NCBI GenBank assembly: GCA_014332815.1
Contig: JACSZT010000006.1
Span: 78,950 to 142,949 of the forward strand
Length of the DNA: 64,000 nt
Direction: 5' to 3'
Source: Weissella confusa
GTDB lineage: Bacteria > Bacillota > Bacilli > Lactobacillales > Lactobacillaceae
Part shown: one piece after another, positions 17,029 to 25,986 of the stretch
How the letters are laid out: the number at the start of each line of letters is the position of its first letter
Numbering within the stretch: the stretch's first letter is position 1
Notes under the pieces: model-generated
What the model was told of the DNA's origin: nothing
The model's database searches: none
The model's input: only the letters and a program-made list of their open reading frames with translations
Position numbers and translations under genes: made by a program

Positions 17029-18227
17029 AAACAATCCGTTTTAAAATGACACCAACTGAAATTAAAGCTGGTCGTCAAAAGGTGTTTTCGTGGCAAACAC
17101 AATCGTTACAAGCAACCTATCTAGCGGTGACTGAGTGGTTGTGCCATGAAGCGGGGATTGAACAAGTCATTATCGTCAATGAAGGTTTGAAGGAACAGAA
17201 TCGCGTTATTTGGCGACTGGTAACGGAAGTGTGGCCCCACGCCTGGATGGTACGACTGAACTTATCGGTGGCAATCGCTGGCCAATCGCAAAAGGATTTA
17301 CTAGAAGACGCGGTTTGGACGCGACGTACAGGTAATGCGATTTCCATTGCTGACGGGCCTGACTTGGCATGTGGTTGGACATTGTTGGTTGGTCAGGAGC
17401 GCCTCTTGATTAAGCCGGCACCAGGTGAAATCTGGCTGGCAGTCGAGGATATGCGGTGGGGTTGTCATTTAACAAGTTATGAACATCAGTTAACCAATGG
17501 TGACTGGTTGTCGGTTAGCATGTGTGTGTTACGTGAATTTGAGACTGGACGTCCAATCGCCCGTCGCTTAACCATCACTGGTACGGCCACGATGCGATTA
17601 TGTGTGCCGGCGACTGATGTTGATTACATCGAGACGAATGGGTTGGTGCAGGTGACTGATGAACAGGGGCTGATTACGCATAAACCAATCAATGGACGTC
17701 CATTAACGGTCGTCCAATTTTTTTTGACGGAATCGCGCTGTCGTTTTGATGTGTTGGCGAATCAAAACCAGGCGCGTTGGCGTGAATTTTGGGAGCAATT
17801 TCAGCTTAATGCGACGAAGGAATTTGGGTGGTTGAGAAATGCTCGCTGGACATTATATCGCTGTCGCCAAACGCTATCTGAGTCGGATTTCTCACGACTG
17901 TTACACGCAGCGCCAACAGATATGACGGGTGATTTCTATCAGTCAGTTCCGGACGGGGATGGACCACATCGCATTAGCGGGTTACTGAAATGGCTGTCTG
18001 GTGGCTACCTCAGTAACGACCAATTTGTCTTGCAGGGCACACCTGCTAAACCCATTCTGGGACAATGGTGTTTTTCGTTGGTCGGTGCTGAGGCTCTTCG
18101 CTTAGATTATGAAGTGGCAGCTGGTAAAATGCGAGTACGGCCGACACGTACAATGACCGTTAAGACACAAACACATGAGATTGTCTGCCGACGCCAAAAA
18201 TACACGACTATTTGGAAAAGCTTATAA
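17025..18227 (+). CDS. Unrecognised 400-residue protein coupled to the GntR regulator
   Basis: I do not recognise a family. No signal peptide or membrane segment is seen, so it is probably cytoplasmic. The composition is unusual for the window: many Trp and Cys, and more varied codons than the highly biased neighbours, suggesting low expression or later acquisition. Visible segments are an alternating-strand N-terminal part (to ~250, beta-rich), FWEQFQLNATKEFGWLRNARW (~260) and SVPDGDGPHRISGLLKWLSGGY (~310-330). A beta-sandwich of a carbohydrate-acting enzyme is a thin guess from the pattern only. The 4-base overlap with gntR implies that the two products are made together. Confidence 0.75.
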   Translation: MKTIRFKMTPTEIKAGRQKVFSWQTQSLQATYLAVTEWLCHEAGIEQVIIVNEGLKEQNRVIWRLVTEVWPHAWMVRLNLSVAIAGQSQKDLLEDAVWTRRTGNAISIADGPDLACGWTLLVGQERLLIKPAPGEIWLAVEDMRWGCHLTSYEHQLTNGDWLSVSMCVLREFETGRPIARRLTITGTATMRLCVPATDVDYIETNGLVQVTDEQGLITHKPINGRPLTVVQFFLTESRCRFDVLANQNQARWREFWEQFQLNATKEFGWLRNARWTLYRCRQTLSESDFSRLLHAAPTDMTGDFYQSVPDGDGPHRISGLLKWLSGGYLSNDQFVLQGTPAKPILGQWCFSLVGAEALRLDYEVAAGKMRVRPTRTMTVKTQTHEIVCRRQKYTTIWKSL

Positions 18228-18274
18228 GTAGTAGAATAAGTATTCGAAGCGTAGAATTGAAAATATATACTTAA

Positions 18275-18315
18275 TGTAAAGGAAACCTTTACAAAAAAGT
18301 GGTGCGACATTTACA
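18275..18315 (+). promoter_or_regulatory. Candidate Pho operator: TTTACA elements and 19-bp palindrome upstream of pstS
   Basis: TGTAAAGG-AAA-CCTTTACA (18275-18293) is a perfect inverted repeat, and a second direct TTTACA sits at 18310-18315, 22 bp (two turns) from the first. TTTACA matches the TT(A/T)ACA repeats bound by PhoP in Bacillus. A GATAAT -10-like box follows at 18325-18330. The palindrome followed by AAAAAA is not a terminator on this strand. Role inferred from the position before the phosphate operon. Confidence 0.5.
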
Positions 18316-18366
18316 TAGATTAGGGATAATAATTCTAGTAGCAGAAGATATTAGGAGGCGTTCGTT

Positions 18367-19239
18367 ATGAAGCGCAGTTGGTTGATAAGTGCCGCAATCG
18401 TCTTGGTTGCGGGAGGCCTATTGACTTGGGGATACGCATCGCGCGAAACAAACAGTGGCGTGAATATCACGGCTGTTGGATCAACCGCATTGCAACCACT
18501 TGTTGAAGCCGCCGGAGAAGATTACGCCGGCAAGAACATGGGAGTTTTCGTTAACGTTCAAGGTGGTGGAACTGGTACCGGATTGGCACAAGTTCAACAA
18601 GGAGCCGTTGACCTTGGAAACTCTGACATGTTCGCGGAAGAGAAGAATGGTATCGATGCTGACAAGTTGGTTGACCACAAGGTTGCCGTTGTTGGTATCG
18701 CCCCAATGATTAATAAAGAAGCAAACATTACGAATTTGACACAAAATCAATTGATCGACATCTTCACAAAGAAGGTCACGAATTGGAAGCAAGTTGGCGG
18801 TGCTGACTTGCCAATCGTTTTGGTTAACCGTGTTGCGGGGTCTGGAACGCGTGCCACGTTTGAAAAGTGGGGCTTGAAGGGTGCTGAATCAGCAGATGCT
18901 CAAGAACAAGATTCTTCAGGTATGGTGCGTTCAATTGTTTCAACAACGCCAGGAGCTGTTTCATATGCAGCCTTTGCCTACTTGGACGACACAGTTTCAG
19001 TGCCAACGTTGGATGGTGTTGCGGCTAATGACACGACAGTGAAGACTGGTAAGTGGCCAATTTGGTCATACGAACACATCTACACGAAGGGTAAGCCAAA
19101 TAAGGAAGTGCAATCATTCTTGAATTACATTAATTCTGAGCACATCCAAAAGACGTTGGTTCCCCAATTGGGATACATTTCAATTCACGATATGAAGATC
19201 TCTCGTTCGATGGACGGAAAGATTACAGCTGTAAATTAA
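18367..19239 (+). CDS. pstS: Phosphate ABC transporter substrate-binding protein PstS
   Basis: A 290-residue periplasm-type phosphate-binding protein that hands phosphate to PstCA. Residues 7-25 form a hydrophobic signal or anchor; the mature part shows the PstS pattern: GSTALQPLVEAAGEDY, QGGGTGTGLAQVQQGAVDLGNSD and VNRVAGSGTRATFEKW, the phosphate-cradling loops. No Cys follows the hydrophobic stretch, so a lipoprotein anchor is absent; it may stay tethered by an uncleaved helix. An AGGAGG site precedes the ATG. First gene of pstSCAB1B2-phoU. Confidence 0.93.
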   Translation: MKRSWLISAAIVLVAGGLLTWGYASRETNSGVNITAVGSTALQPLVEAAGEDYAGKNMGVFVNVQGGGTGTGLAQVQQGAVDLGNSDMFAEEKNGIDADKLVDHKVAVVGIAPMINKEANITNLTQNQLIDIFTKKVTNWKQVGGADLPIVLVNRVAGSGTRATFEKWGLKGAESADAQEQDSSGMVRSIVSTTPGAVSYAAFAYLDDTVSVPTLDGVAANDTTVKTGKWPIWSYEHIYTKGKPNKEVQSFLNYINSEHIQKTLVPQLGYISIHDMKISRSMDGKITAVN

Positions 19240-19252
19240 GGAGTGTGGGAAC

Positions 19253-20170
19253 ATGGATGACATCCGTGAATCACTATTAAAGCAATCAGCAGCAACACGT
19301 AAGGACCGTTTTGGTCGTTACTTGTCACTCGGCGCTTTGTTGCTGATTGTCGTTGTTGTGCTATCAATTTTCTGGTTCGTTGCTTCAAAGGGTTTGGCAA
19401 CGTTCTTCGCTAATAAAGTAAATATTTGGGATTTCTTGACTGGTACCAAGTGGGCGCCAGGTCAAACAGATGCGAATGGTCACCCTTACGTTGGGGCAGC
19501 CCCAATGATTGTTGGATCATTCTTGGTAACGTTGATTTCAGCTTTGATTGCAACACCATTTGCCATTGGAACAGCCGTCTTTATGACGGAAATCTCACCA
19601 AAGCGTGGGGCTAAGATTTTGGGACCAGTTACTGAATTGTTGGTTGGTATCCCATCTGTTGTTTATGGATTTATTGGGTTGTCAGTAATTGTGCCAGTGA
19701 TGCGTCACCTATTTGGTGGCTCAGGATTTGGAATCCTAGCTGGTGCGATGGTGCTGTTTGTCATGATTTTGCCAACGGTAACATCAATGACGGTTGATAC
19801 GTTGAAGTCAGTGCCACGTCACTACCGCGAGTCATCATTGGCTTTGGGAGCAACGCGTTGGCAAATGATTTATAAGGTTATCTTGCGTGCTGCAACGCCA
19901 GGTATTTTGACAGCCGTTGTCTTCGGAATGGCACGTGCCTTCGGTGAAGCTTTGGCCGTACAAATGGTTGTTGGTAACGCCGCATTGATGCCACAGAATT
20001 TGACATCACCAGCCGCTACGTTGACGTCTGTTTTGACACAAGGTATCGGAAACACGGTTATGGGATCACTTGAAAACAACGCTTTGTGGAGTTTGGCATT
20101 GATTCTATTGTTGATGTCATTGGTCTTCAACTCGGTTATCCGTGCTATTGCTAAGAAGGGAGCCATGTAA
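19253..20170 (+). CDS. pstC: Phosphate ABC transporter permease PstC
   Basis: A 305-residue membrane protein with six predicted segments, the first at ~25-50. It contains the binding-protein-dependent transport permease region with the EAA-type loop (ESSLALGATRWQMIYKVILRAATPGI, ~192-217) that contacts PstB. A GGAGTG site lies before the ATG, 13 bases after pstS. Together with PstA it forms the phosphate channel. Confidence 0.95.
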   Translation: MDDIRESLLKQSAATRKDRFGRYLSLGALLLIVVVVLSIFWFVASKGLATFFANKVNIWDFLTGTKWAPGQTDANGHPYVGAAPMIVGSFLVTLISALIATPFAIGTAVFMTEISPKRGAKILGPVTELLVGIPSVVYGFIGLSVIVPVMRHLFGGSGFGILAGAMVLFVMILPTVTSMTVDTLKSVPRHYRESSLALGATRWQMIYKVILRAATPGILTAVVFGMARAFGEALAVQMVVGNAALMPQNLTSPAATLTSVLTQGIGNTVMGSLENNALWSLALILLLMSLVFNSVIRAIAKKGAM

Positions 20171-20171
20171 T

Positions 20172-21062
20172 ATGAACGCTAAGCAAGCGAATAAGATTGC
20201 CAGTGCGGTGCTTTATGCAATTGCCGGCTTCGTTATTTTGATTTTGGCTGCCTTGTTGGGTTACATCTTGTACCAAGGTGTTCCACACTTGTCATGGCAC
20301 TTTTTGACATCACCAGCGACGGCCTTTACTGCCGGTGGTGGAATTGGTATTCAACTATTTAATTCATTGTACTTGTTGATTATTACGATGATTATCTCAT
20401 TCCCAATTGCCTTGGGAGCGGGAATCTACTTGAACGAATATGCTAACAAGAAGAGTCGTGTGACGTCTTTGATTCGCACGGCCATTGAAATTTTGTCATC
20501 ATTGCCATCAGTTGTGGTTGGTTTGTTTGGTTTCTTGTTGTTCGTTGTGCAATTTAAGCTTGGCTTCTCAATTTTGTCAGGTGCGATTTCATTGACGTTC
20601 TTCAACTTGCCATTGCTAACGCGTTCGGTTGAAGAGTCATTGCGCACGATTCCGGACTTGCAACGTGAGGCGGGTGCTGCGTTGGGATTGTCACGTTGGG
20701 AAACTGTTGGTCACGTTATTTTGCCAGCTGCGTTGCCATCAATCGTGACTGGTGTTGTTTTGTCAGCTGGACGTGTGTTCGGTGAAGCTGCCGCTTTGAT
20801 TTACACGGCCGGACAATCAGCCCCAGCATTGGACTTTACGGATTGGAACCCATTCAACGTTTCAAGTCCATTGAACATTATGCGTCCAGCCGAAACATTG
20901 GCTGTTCACATTTGGAAGGTTAATTCAGAAGGTATCATGCCAGATGCGGCTGCAGTTTCTGCTGGTGCATCAGCTGTTTTGATCATTGCTGTCTTGTTGT
21001 TCAACTTCTTTGCTCGCTACTTGAGTGGTGTGTTGTACAAGCGTTTGACGGCTACGAAGTAA
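20172..21062 (+). CDS. pstA: Phosphate ABC transporter permease PstA
   Basis: A 296-residue membrane partner of PstC with six predicted segments and its own EAA loop (QREAGAALGLSRWETVGHVILPAALPSI). The ATG at 20172 lies one base after the pstC stop codon; an in-frame upstream extension would overlap pstC and is rejected. The GGGAG at the end of pstC can serve as ribosome site. Confidence 0.95.
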   Translation: MNAKQANKIASAVLYAIAGFVILILAALLGYILYQGVPHLSWHFLTSPATAFTAGGGIGIQLFNSLYLLIITMIISFPIALGAGIYLNEYANKKSRVTSLIRTAIEILSSLPSVVVGLFGFLLFVVQFKLGFSILSGAISLTFFNLPLLTRSVEESLRTIPDLQREAGAALGLSRWETVGHVILPAALPSIVTGVVLSAGRVFGEAAALIYTAGQSAPALDFTDWNPFNVSSPLNIMRPAETLAVHIWKVNSEGIMPDAAAVSAGASAVLIIAVLLFNFFARYLSGVLYKRLTATK

Positions 21063-21078
21063 GAAAGAGGACATTGTC

Positions 21079-21903
21079 ATGGCTGAAGAGCAACATTTGA
21101 TTTTTGATGAGGAGCAACCAGAGCGCTACGTCTACGATATGGACGAAGAGAAGCATGAGGTTGCACTCTCAACGAAGGACTTGCAAGTCTTCTACGGTGA
21201 TAAGCTGGCCTTGCAAGACGCTGATTTGAAGTTTGAACGCTACAAGATTACGTCATTGATTGGTGCTTCTGGATCAGGAAAGTCAACGTTCTTGCGTTCA
21301 CTAAATCGTATGAACGACGATGTGGCAACAGTTAAGGGAAACATCATGTACCGTGATGTTGATATTAACTCAAAGGACGTTGACGTCTACGAAATGCGTA
21401 AGCACATCGGGATGGTGTTCCAACGTCCAAACCCATTTGCTAAGTCAATTTATGACAACATCACGTTTGCTTTGAAGCAACACGGCATGCGTGACAAGAC
21501 GCAACTTGATGAAATTGTTGAGACGTCATTGAAGCAAGCTGCTTTGTGGGATGAAGTGAAGGATGACTTGAATAAGTCAGCATTGTCACTATCAGGTGGA
21601 CAACAACAACGTTTGGTTATTGCACGTGCAATTGCGATGAACCCAGACATCTTGTTGATGGACGAACCATCATCAGCTTTGGACCCAATTTCATCAGCTA
21701 AGATTGAAGATACGTTGATGCAGTTGAAGGAAAAGTACACGATTATTATCGTGACGCACAACATGCAACAAGCAGCGCGTATCTCAGATTACACAGCCTT
21801 CTTCAACATGGGTAAGGTTGTTGAATACGATTTGACACGTAAGATTTTCACACGTCCAAAGGTCCAATTGACAATCGATTACGTGAACGGAAACTTTGGT
21901 TAA
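21079..21903 (+). CDS. pstB1: Phosphate ABC transporter ATPase PstB (copy 1)
   Basis: A 274-residue ATPase energising phosphate uptake. Walker A is GASGSGKST (~63), signature LSGGQQQRL, Walker B ILLMDEPSSALD and the H-loop VTHN. It has an acidic N-terminal extension of about 30 residues (EEQHLIFDEEQPERYVYDMDEE) that copy 2 lacks. An AAAGAGG site precedes the ATG. Two tandem PstB genes are usual in Lactobacillales; whether they form a heterodimer is unknown. Confidence 0.95.
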   Translation: MAEEQHLIFDEEQPERYVYDMDEEKHEVALSTKDLQVFYGDKLALQDADLKFERYKITSLIGASGSGKSTFLRSLNRMNDDVATVKGNIMYRDVDINSKDVDVYEMRKHIGMVFQRPNPFAKSIYDNITFALKQHGMRDKTQLDEIVETSLKQAALWDEVKDDLNKSALSLSGGQQQRLVIARAIAMNPDILLMDEPSSALDPISSAKIEDTLMQLKEKYTIIIVTHNMQQAARISDYTAFFNMGKVVEYDLTRKIFTRPKVQLTIDYVNGNFG

Positions 21904-21918
21904 GAGAGGCTAACGCAA

Positions 21919-22677
21919 ATGGCAGAAAAAATTTTGACAACTGAAAACGTGCGCCTCTACTACGGTGAAAAGGAAGCGTTGCACGGTATTAATCTGGATT
22001 ACGATAAGTACGGGATTACAGCATTGATTGGACCTTCTGGTTCTGGAAAGTCAACGTACTTGCGTGCCTTGAATCGTATGCACGATTTGACGGACAATGT
22101 GACGGTTAATGGTACGTTCTTGTTCAAGGGCCAAGATATCTACGCGCCATCAACTGATACGGTTGAATTGCGTAAGGACATCGGTATGGTGTTCCAACAA
22201 CCAAACCCATTCCCATTCTCAATTTATGACAATGTTGCCTTTGGGTTGCGCATTTCAGGTGAGAAGAACAAGGCTGTTTTGGATGAGATGGTGGAAACGT
22301 CATTGAAGCAAGCCGCTATCTGGAATGAAGTGAAGGATGACTTGCACAAGTCAGCGTTGTCACTATCAGGTGGACAACAACAACGTGTGTCAATCGCCCG
22401 TGCTTTGGCTACTTCACCAGAAATCTTGTTGTTGGACGAACCAACGGCGGCTTTGGACCCAGTTTCAGCTCACGCGGTTGAAAACACGTTGATGCAATTG
22501 CGTGATAAGTTGACGATGATTATCGTAACGCACTCAATGGCACAAGCATCACGTATCTCAGACCGCACGGCGTTCTTTATGAATGGTGACTTGATTGAAG
22601 CTGACGATACAAAGAAGATGTTCTTGGATCCTGCTAAGAAGGAAACCCAAGACTACATCTCAGGTCGCTTCGGATAG
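21919..22677 (+). CDS. pstB2: Phosphate ABC transporter ATPase PstB (copy 2)
   Basis: A 252-residue paralogue of copy 1 with Walker [10 protein letters not shown] (~38), signature LSGGQQQRV, Walker [13 protein letters not shown] and H-loop VTHS. The stretch between Walker A and the signature is nearly identical in layout to copy 1. It starts 15 bases after copy 1. Confidence 0.95.
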   Translation: MAEKILTTENVRLYYGEKEALHGINLDYDKYGITALIGPSGSGKSTYLRALNRMHDLTDNVTVNGTFLFKGQDIYAPSTDTVELRKDIGMVFQQPNPFPFSIYDNVAFGLRISGEKNKAVLDEMVETSLKQAAIWNEVKDDLHKSALSLSGGQQQRVSIARALATSPEILLLDEPTAALDPVSAHAVENTLMQLRDKLTMIIVTHSMAQASRISDRTAFFMNGDLIEADDTKKMFLDPAKKETQDYISGRFG

Positions 22678-22682
22678 TCTTG

Positions 22683-22691
22683 TGATATACT
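22683..22691 (+). promoter_or_regulatory. Possible internal promoter for phoU
   Basis: TGA-TATACT forms an extended -10 box in the short gap between pstB2 and phoU. It could allow phoU expression independent of the main pst promoter. Confidence 0.4.
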
Positions 22692-22728
22692 GAATTAACG
22701 AATTAACAGAAAAACGGGGAGATAGGTC

Positions 22729-23403
22729 ATGCGTCAATATTTTGATGAAGAACTTGCAGACTTGGACACGTCATTTAAGGAGATGGGCTTGCTCGTTTCT
22801 GAGACGCTAGAAAACGCTGTACAAGCATTCTTGGATCACAATCGCCAAGCTGCGCAAGAGATTATTGATGGTGATAAGGCAATCAACCAACGCGAAATAG
22901 CTTTGGAAAAGAAGACTTTCGAGATGATTGCTTTGTACCAACCAGTGACGACTGATTTGCGTGAAATTGTGACGGTGTTGAAGGCCGTTTCAGTTTTGGA
23001 GCGAATCGGTGACAACGCACGTAACATTGCGCTTTCAACAATTCACGTGAAGGGTAACAAGCGTGTGGCTGCCATTGAAGAGAAGGTCGGTATGACTGGC
23101 TCAACAGTTGCGAAGATGGTTTCTGATGTTTTGGATTACTACGTGAATGACGATGCTGTGTCAGCTGAAGCCATTGCGCAAGTTGCCATGTCAGTATCAG
23201 ACGTCACAGGTGAAATCCGTGAGATGGCAATCGATGCTATGAAGTCAGATCCAGAATTGGTTACCGCCTCAACTGACTACTTGGTTGTTGCTGGTTACTT
23301 GAAGCGTACGTCAGATTACGTGACGGACATCGCTGAGTGGATTATCTACAAGCGTACGGGTAAGATTGTTGAATTGAACCCAGGTATGTCATCATTTATC
23401 TAA
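22729..23403 (+). CDS. phoU: Phosphate signalling protein PhoU
   Basis: A 224-residue all-helical protein of two PhoU repeats. Each repeat carries the metal-binding E/DxxxD pattern (for example DREIVTVLKAVSVLERIGDNARNIA and YLKRTSDYVTDIAEWIIY). It modulates Pst activity and, with a sensor kinase, the Pho response. A GGGGAG site precedes the ATG. No PhoP/PhoR pair is in the window. Confidence 0.95.
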   Translation: MRQYFDEELADLDTSFKEMGLLVSETLENAVQAFLDHNRQAAQEIIDGDKAINQREIALEKKTFEMIALYQPVTTDLREIVTVLKAVSVLERIGDNARNIALSTIHVKGNKRVAAIEEKVGMTGSTVAKMVSDVLDYYVNDDAVSAEAIAQVAMSVSDVTGEIREMAIDAMKSDPELVTASTDYLVVAGYLKRTSDYVTDIAEWIIYKRTGKIVELNPGMSSFI

Positions 23404-23415
23404 CAGAACGATACG

Positions 23416-23448
23416 AAAGAGTCGACGCAATTTGCGTTGGCTCTTTTT
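23416..23448 (+). terminator. Terminator of the pst operon
   Basis: AAAGAG..GACGCAA pairs with TTGCGTTGGCTCTTT, followed by a T run, shortly after the phoU stop codon. Confidence 0.85.
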
Positions 23449-23523
23449 GCGATTTTAGGTTAAACTTAATTTGAGCGCTTGCGTTAACCAGAAAAAACAA
23501 ACTAACTTCAGGAGAATCCGCAC

Positions 23524-24327
23524 ATGAAAAAAGTGACAAAAGTAACCCGTCAGCGGAAGCCAGGACGTTATAACGTTTATTTAGATGATGAATTTGCTTT
23601 GGCTGTAGATGAAAAAATCTTGATTAAATATAATTTGTTCAAAGATACCGAGCTAGAAGATGAAGATATAAAAGAAATTGAGGTGGCTGAGTTTGAGCAA
23701 AAGGCCTATACCAAGGCGTTAGTTTATGCCACAGGCCGTATGCGTTCTAAAATGCAAGTTATTATTAAGTTGAAGGAATCAGAGATTCCGGGGGCAGTGA
23801 TTGCTAAGGTTATCAATCGACTGGAAGCAGCCAATGTCATTGATGATGCGCGTTTTGCTGAGGAGTACGTTCGTAGTGCTATCCATTCTGGGAAGCTTGG
23901 ACCACGGGGCGTTAAGACGAAGTTGCAACAGCTTGGAATTGATAAATACTTTATTGAGGATGCGTTAGCTGAGTACACGGCTGAGGACCAAATTGATCAG
24001 CTCGATGAAAAAGTTGAAAAGTTGATGATTAAGTACCATCGTCAGTCACATTTCATGGCTGAACAAAAGACCAAACAAAAGTTGTCACAACTTGGCTACG
24101 ACAGTCGTTTAGTTAATCAAGCACTGAAAGCTTATGGAGCATCGATTGAAGAAGACCCCGATCAAGAATGGGAAAATCTGAATCGGGACGCTAGTTCAGC
24201 AGTTAACCGGTATCGTCAATATGAAGGCTGGGAATTTAAAAAACGGCTGAAGGCAGCTCTTTTTCGCAAGGGATATGACTTGTCTCTTGTGGATAAGTGG
24301 ATAAAGGAATTCGAACAAAACTCGTAA
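23524..24327 (+). CDS. recX: Recombination regulator RecX
   Basis: A 267-residue RecA modulator, all-helical with repeated three-helix units. Characteristic stretches are AYTKALVYATGRMRSKMQVIIKLK, INRLEAANVIDDARFAEEYVRSAIHSGKLGPRGVKTKLQQLGI and a C-terminal repeat FRKGYDLSLVDKWI. The length is typical for Lactobacillales RecX. The ATG follows TTCAGGAGAATCC. Its codon use is less biased than in the pst genes. Confidence 0.92.
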   Translation: MKKVTKVTRQRKPGRYNVYLDDEFALAVDEKILIKYNLFKDTELEDEDIKEIEVAEFEQKAYTKALVYATGRMRSKMQVIIKLKESEIPGAVIAKVINRLEAANVIDDARFAEEYVRSAIHSGKLGPRGVKTKLQQLGIDKYFIEDALAEYTAEDQIDQLDEKVEKLMIKYHRQSHFMAEQKTKQKLSQLGYDSRLVNQALKAYGASIEEDPDQEWENLNRDASSAVNRYRQYEGWEFKKRLKAALFRKGYDLSLVDKWIKEFEQNS

Positions 24328-24479
24328 CAATATACAGAGTTTTGCATAACGAACGCGCGAATGAGGTGCATAAACATTCAATAATATAGTCTGAGTCCAA
24401 AACGGCAGTGCGTTATAGGTAGTAGCGTGATACAATAAAAAAGAATAATTTGGTGAAAAGCCGTAAAGGGGCTCAGATA

Positions 24480-25031
24480 ATGAAAGATAGTCGACTACCT
24501 CGGGAGGGCGACTTTATTACGATCAAGAGCTACAAGCATGACGGCAGTTTGCACCGAACTTGGCGTGACACGATGGTTCTTAAGACGAGTGAAAATGCAA
24601 TTATTGGGTTGAATGACCATACCTTGGTGACCGAAGATGACGGTCGTCGTTGGGTGACGCGTGAACCCGCAATTGTGTATTTTCATCGTAAGTATTGGTT
24701 CAACATCGTCGCGATGATACGAGATAATGGGGTGTCTTATTATTGTAATTTAGCTTCTCCGTTTGTTTTAGATAAAGAAGCTTTGAAGTACGTGGATTAT
24801 GATTTGGACGTAAAGGTCTTTCCAGATGGTGAAAAGCGCTTGCTTGATACGGACGAGTATGAATTGCACAAGGCACAATGGCATTACCCAGCGGATATTG
24901 ATTTTATCGTAAAGGAGCATGTTAAAATCCTAGTTGATTGGATCAATAAGCATCAGGGCCCATTTTCGGACGAGTACATCGACTTGTGGTATCGCAGATA
25001 CTTGGAAATCAAGCGTCGCAGTGATCGTTAG
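24480..25031 (+). CDS. ntdp: Nucleoside tri-/diphosphatase (DUF402, Ntdp family)
   Basis: A 183-residue DUF402 protein. The family signature is present: [21 protein letters not shown] at the N-terminus, [23 protein letters not shown] and [20 protein letters not shown], which supplies the metal-binding Asp/Glu residues. S. aureus homologues hydrolyse NTPs and NDPs. The ATG at 24480 is 9-14 bases after AAAGGGG; an upstream GTG at 24450 overlaps this ribosome site and is rejected. It follows recX as in related genomes. Confidence 0.9.
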   Translation: MKDSRLPREGDFITIKSYKHDGSLHRTWRDTMVLKTSENAIIGLNDHTLVTEDDGRRWVTREPAIVYFHRKYWFNIVAMIRDNGVSYYCNLASPFVLDKEALKYVDYDLDVKVFPDGEKRLLDTDEYELHKAQWHYPADIDFIVKEHVKILVDWINKHQGPFSDEYIDLWYRRYLEIKRRSDR

Positions 25032-25047
25032 TCGCAATATGTTTTTT

Positions 25048-25087
25048 AAAAGCAATGTCACCTGGACTACCCAGGGACATTGCTTTT
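25048..25087. terminator. Terminator after ntdp (near-perfect, possibly bidirectional)
   Basis: AAAAGCAATGTC..CCTGG pairs with CCAGG.GACATTGCTTTT. T-rich sequence follows on both strands. Confidence 0.85.
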
Positions 25088-25121
25088 CCTTTATAATGAG
25101 GGCATAAACAAGGGGATAGTT

Positions 25122-25862
25122 ATGAAAAAGATAATTGTAATCGTGGTAGTACTGATTGTAGCGTTTGCGGCTGGTGTTTTCGGTTATCAAACGATGAGTA
25201 AGGACAAGCAATACAGTTCGGATATTCGAAATGCGCATGCCGCTTTGAAGCAACAAGATTGGGAGTCAGCACGCCAATTCTATAAGGCGTCACAAAAGCA
25301 AAAGGTTTCAGTTGAGGCACGTACGGCGCTGGAACAATTGGATTTTGCGATTTCTGCCGACAAAAAGGCTGATAAGAGCGACTGGCAAGAAGCATTGTCA
25401 TTGTACAAGTCAGCAACGACGGTTGACGGCGCAATTAAAATCGTGAATAAGAACGTCAAGGTTGCGATGCAAGAGATTAAGCTCAAGCGTGATTCGGTTA
25501 AGCACGCGGCGGTTTCATCGAAGGCGAAGGCTTCCTCAGAGGCGGCGGCATCAGTTGCAGAAGCGGCAACGGCGGCATCAAAGGCAGCTTATTCATCATC
25601 AGTTGCGGCCGCACATTCGGCAACAACTTCATCGAGCGTGACATCAAGCAGCCAATCATCGTCTAGTGACTCAGCTTCGCCTGAACGTCAAATTGACTCG
25701 AAAGACATTGCGACGGCTCGCGGCGAATGGGCAGCACTAGGCTACGACGTGGCTAATTTGTCATCAACTGAAATTCAAGCAGCAATGAATAACTACATCG
25801 ACGCCCGCGGTGGGTTAACGATGGATCAAATCGCGCAACAAATGAATTGGACAAAGCAATAA
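25122..25862 (+). CDS. Membrane-anchored Ala/Ser-rich hypothetical protein
   Basis: A 246-residue protein with an N-terminal membrane segment (KKIIVIVVVLIVAFAAGVFGY, ~2-22), then a helical region (~30-125) rich in Lys and Gln (two TPR-like stretches: ALKQQDWESARQFYKASQ and KSDWQEALSLYKSA). A low-complexity Ala/Ser linker follows (~130-195) and a small C-terminal domain (IATARGEWAALGYDVANLSSTEIQAAMNNYIDARGGLTMDQIAQQMNW). It is expected outside the membrane as a cell-envelope protein. I do not recognise a family. The ATG at 25122 follows AAGGGGATAG; the open upstream frame lies in the terminator. Confidence 0.75.
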   Translation: MKKIIVIVVVLIVAFAAGVFGYQTMSKDKQYSSDIRNAHAALKQQDWESARQFYKASQKQKVSVEARTALEQLDFAISADKKADKSDWQEALSLYKSATTVDGAIKIVNKNVKVAMQEIKLKRDSVKHAAVSSKAKASSEAAASVAEAATAASKAAYSSSVAAAHSATTSSSVTSSSQSSSSDSASPERQIDSKDIATARGEWAALGYDVANLSSTEIQAAMNNYIDARGGLTMDQIAQQMNWTKQ

Positions 25863-25887
25863 TCAATTAAAATACAATGTATATAAG

Positions 25888-25920
25888 AACGGTTGTGGTG
25901 TTGAATCATAGCCGTTTTTT
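25888..25920 (+). terminator. Terminator before prfC
   Basis: AACGG/CCGTT stem with an imperfect long loop, followed by six T. It overlaps the prfC -35 box. Confidence 0.65.
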
Positions 25921-25929
25921 CGTTATACT
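25901..25929 (+). promoter_or_regulatory. Promoter of prfC
   Basis: TTGAAT (25901-25906), 17-bp spacer, TATACT (25924-25929). The prfC ATG is 58 bases downstream. Confidence 0.6.
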
Positions 25930-25986
25930 AAATTGTTAAGATTTTTAAAGAATCACTAAATAAATTAAGAAATTAAGGCGATAAAA

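Noticed and set aside
24328-24479. Small gene between recX and ntdp
   Set aside because: No frame with a ribosome site; only a TACAAT-like box (about 24434) likely belonging to the ntdp promoter was seen.
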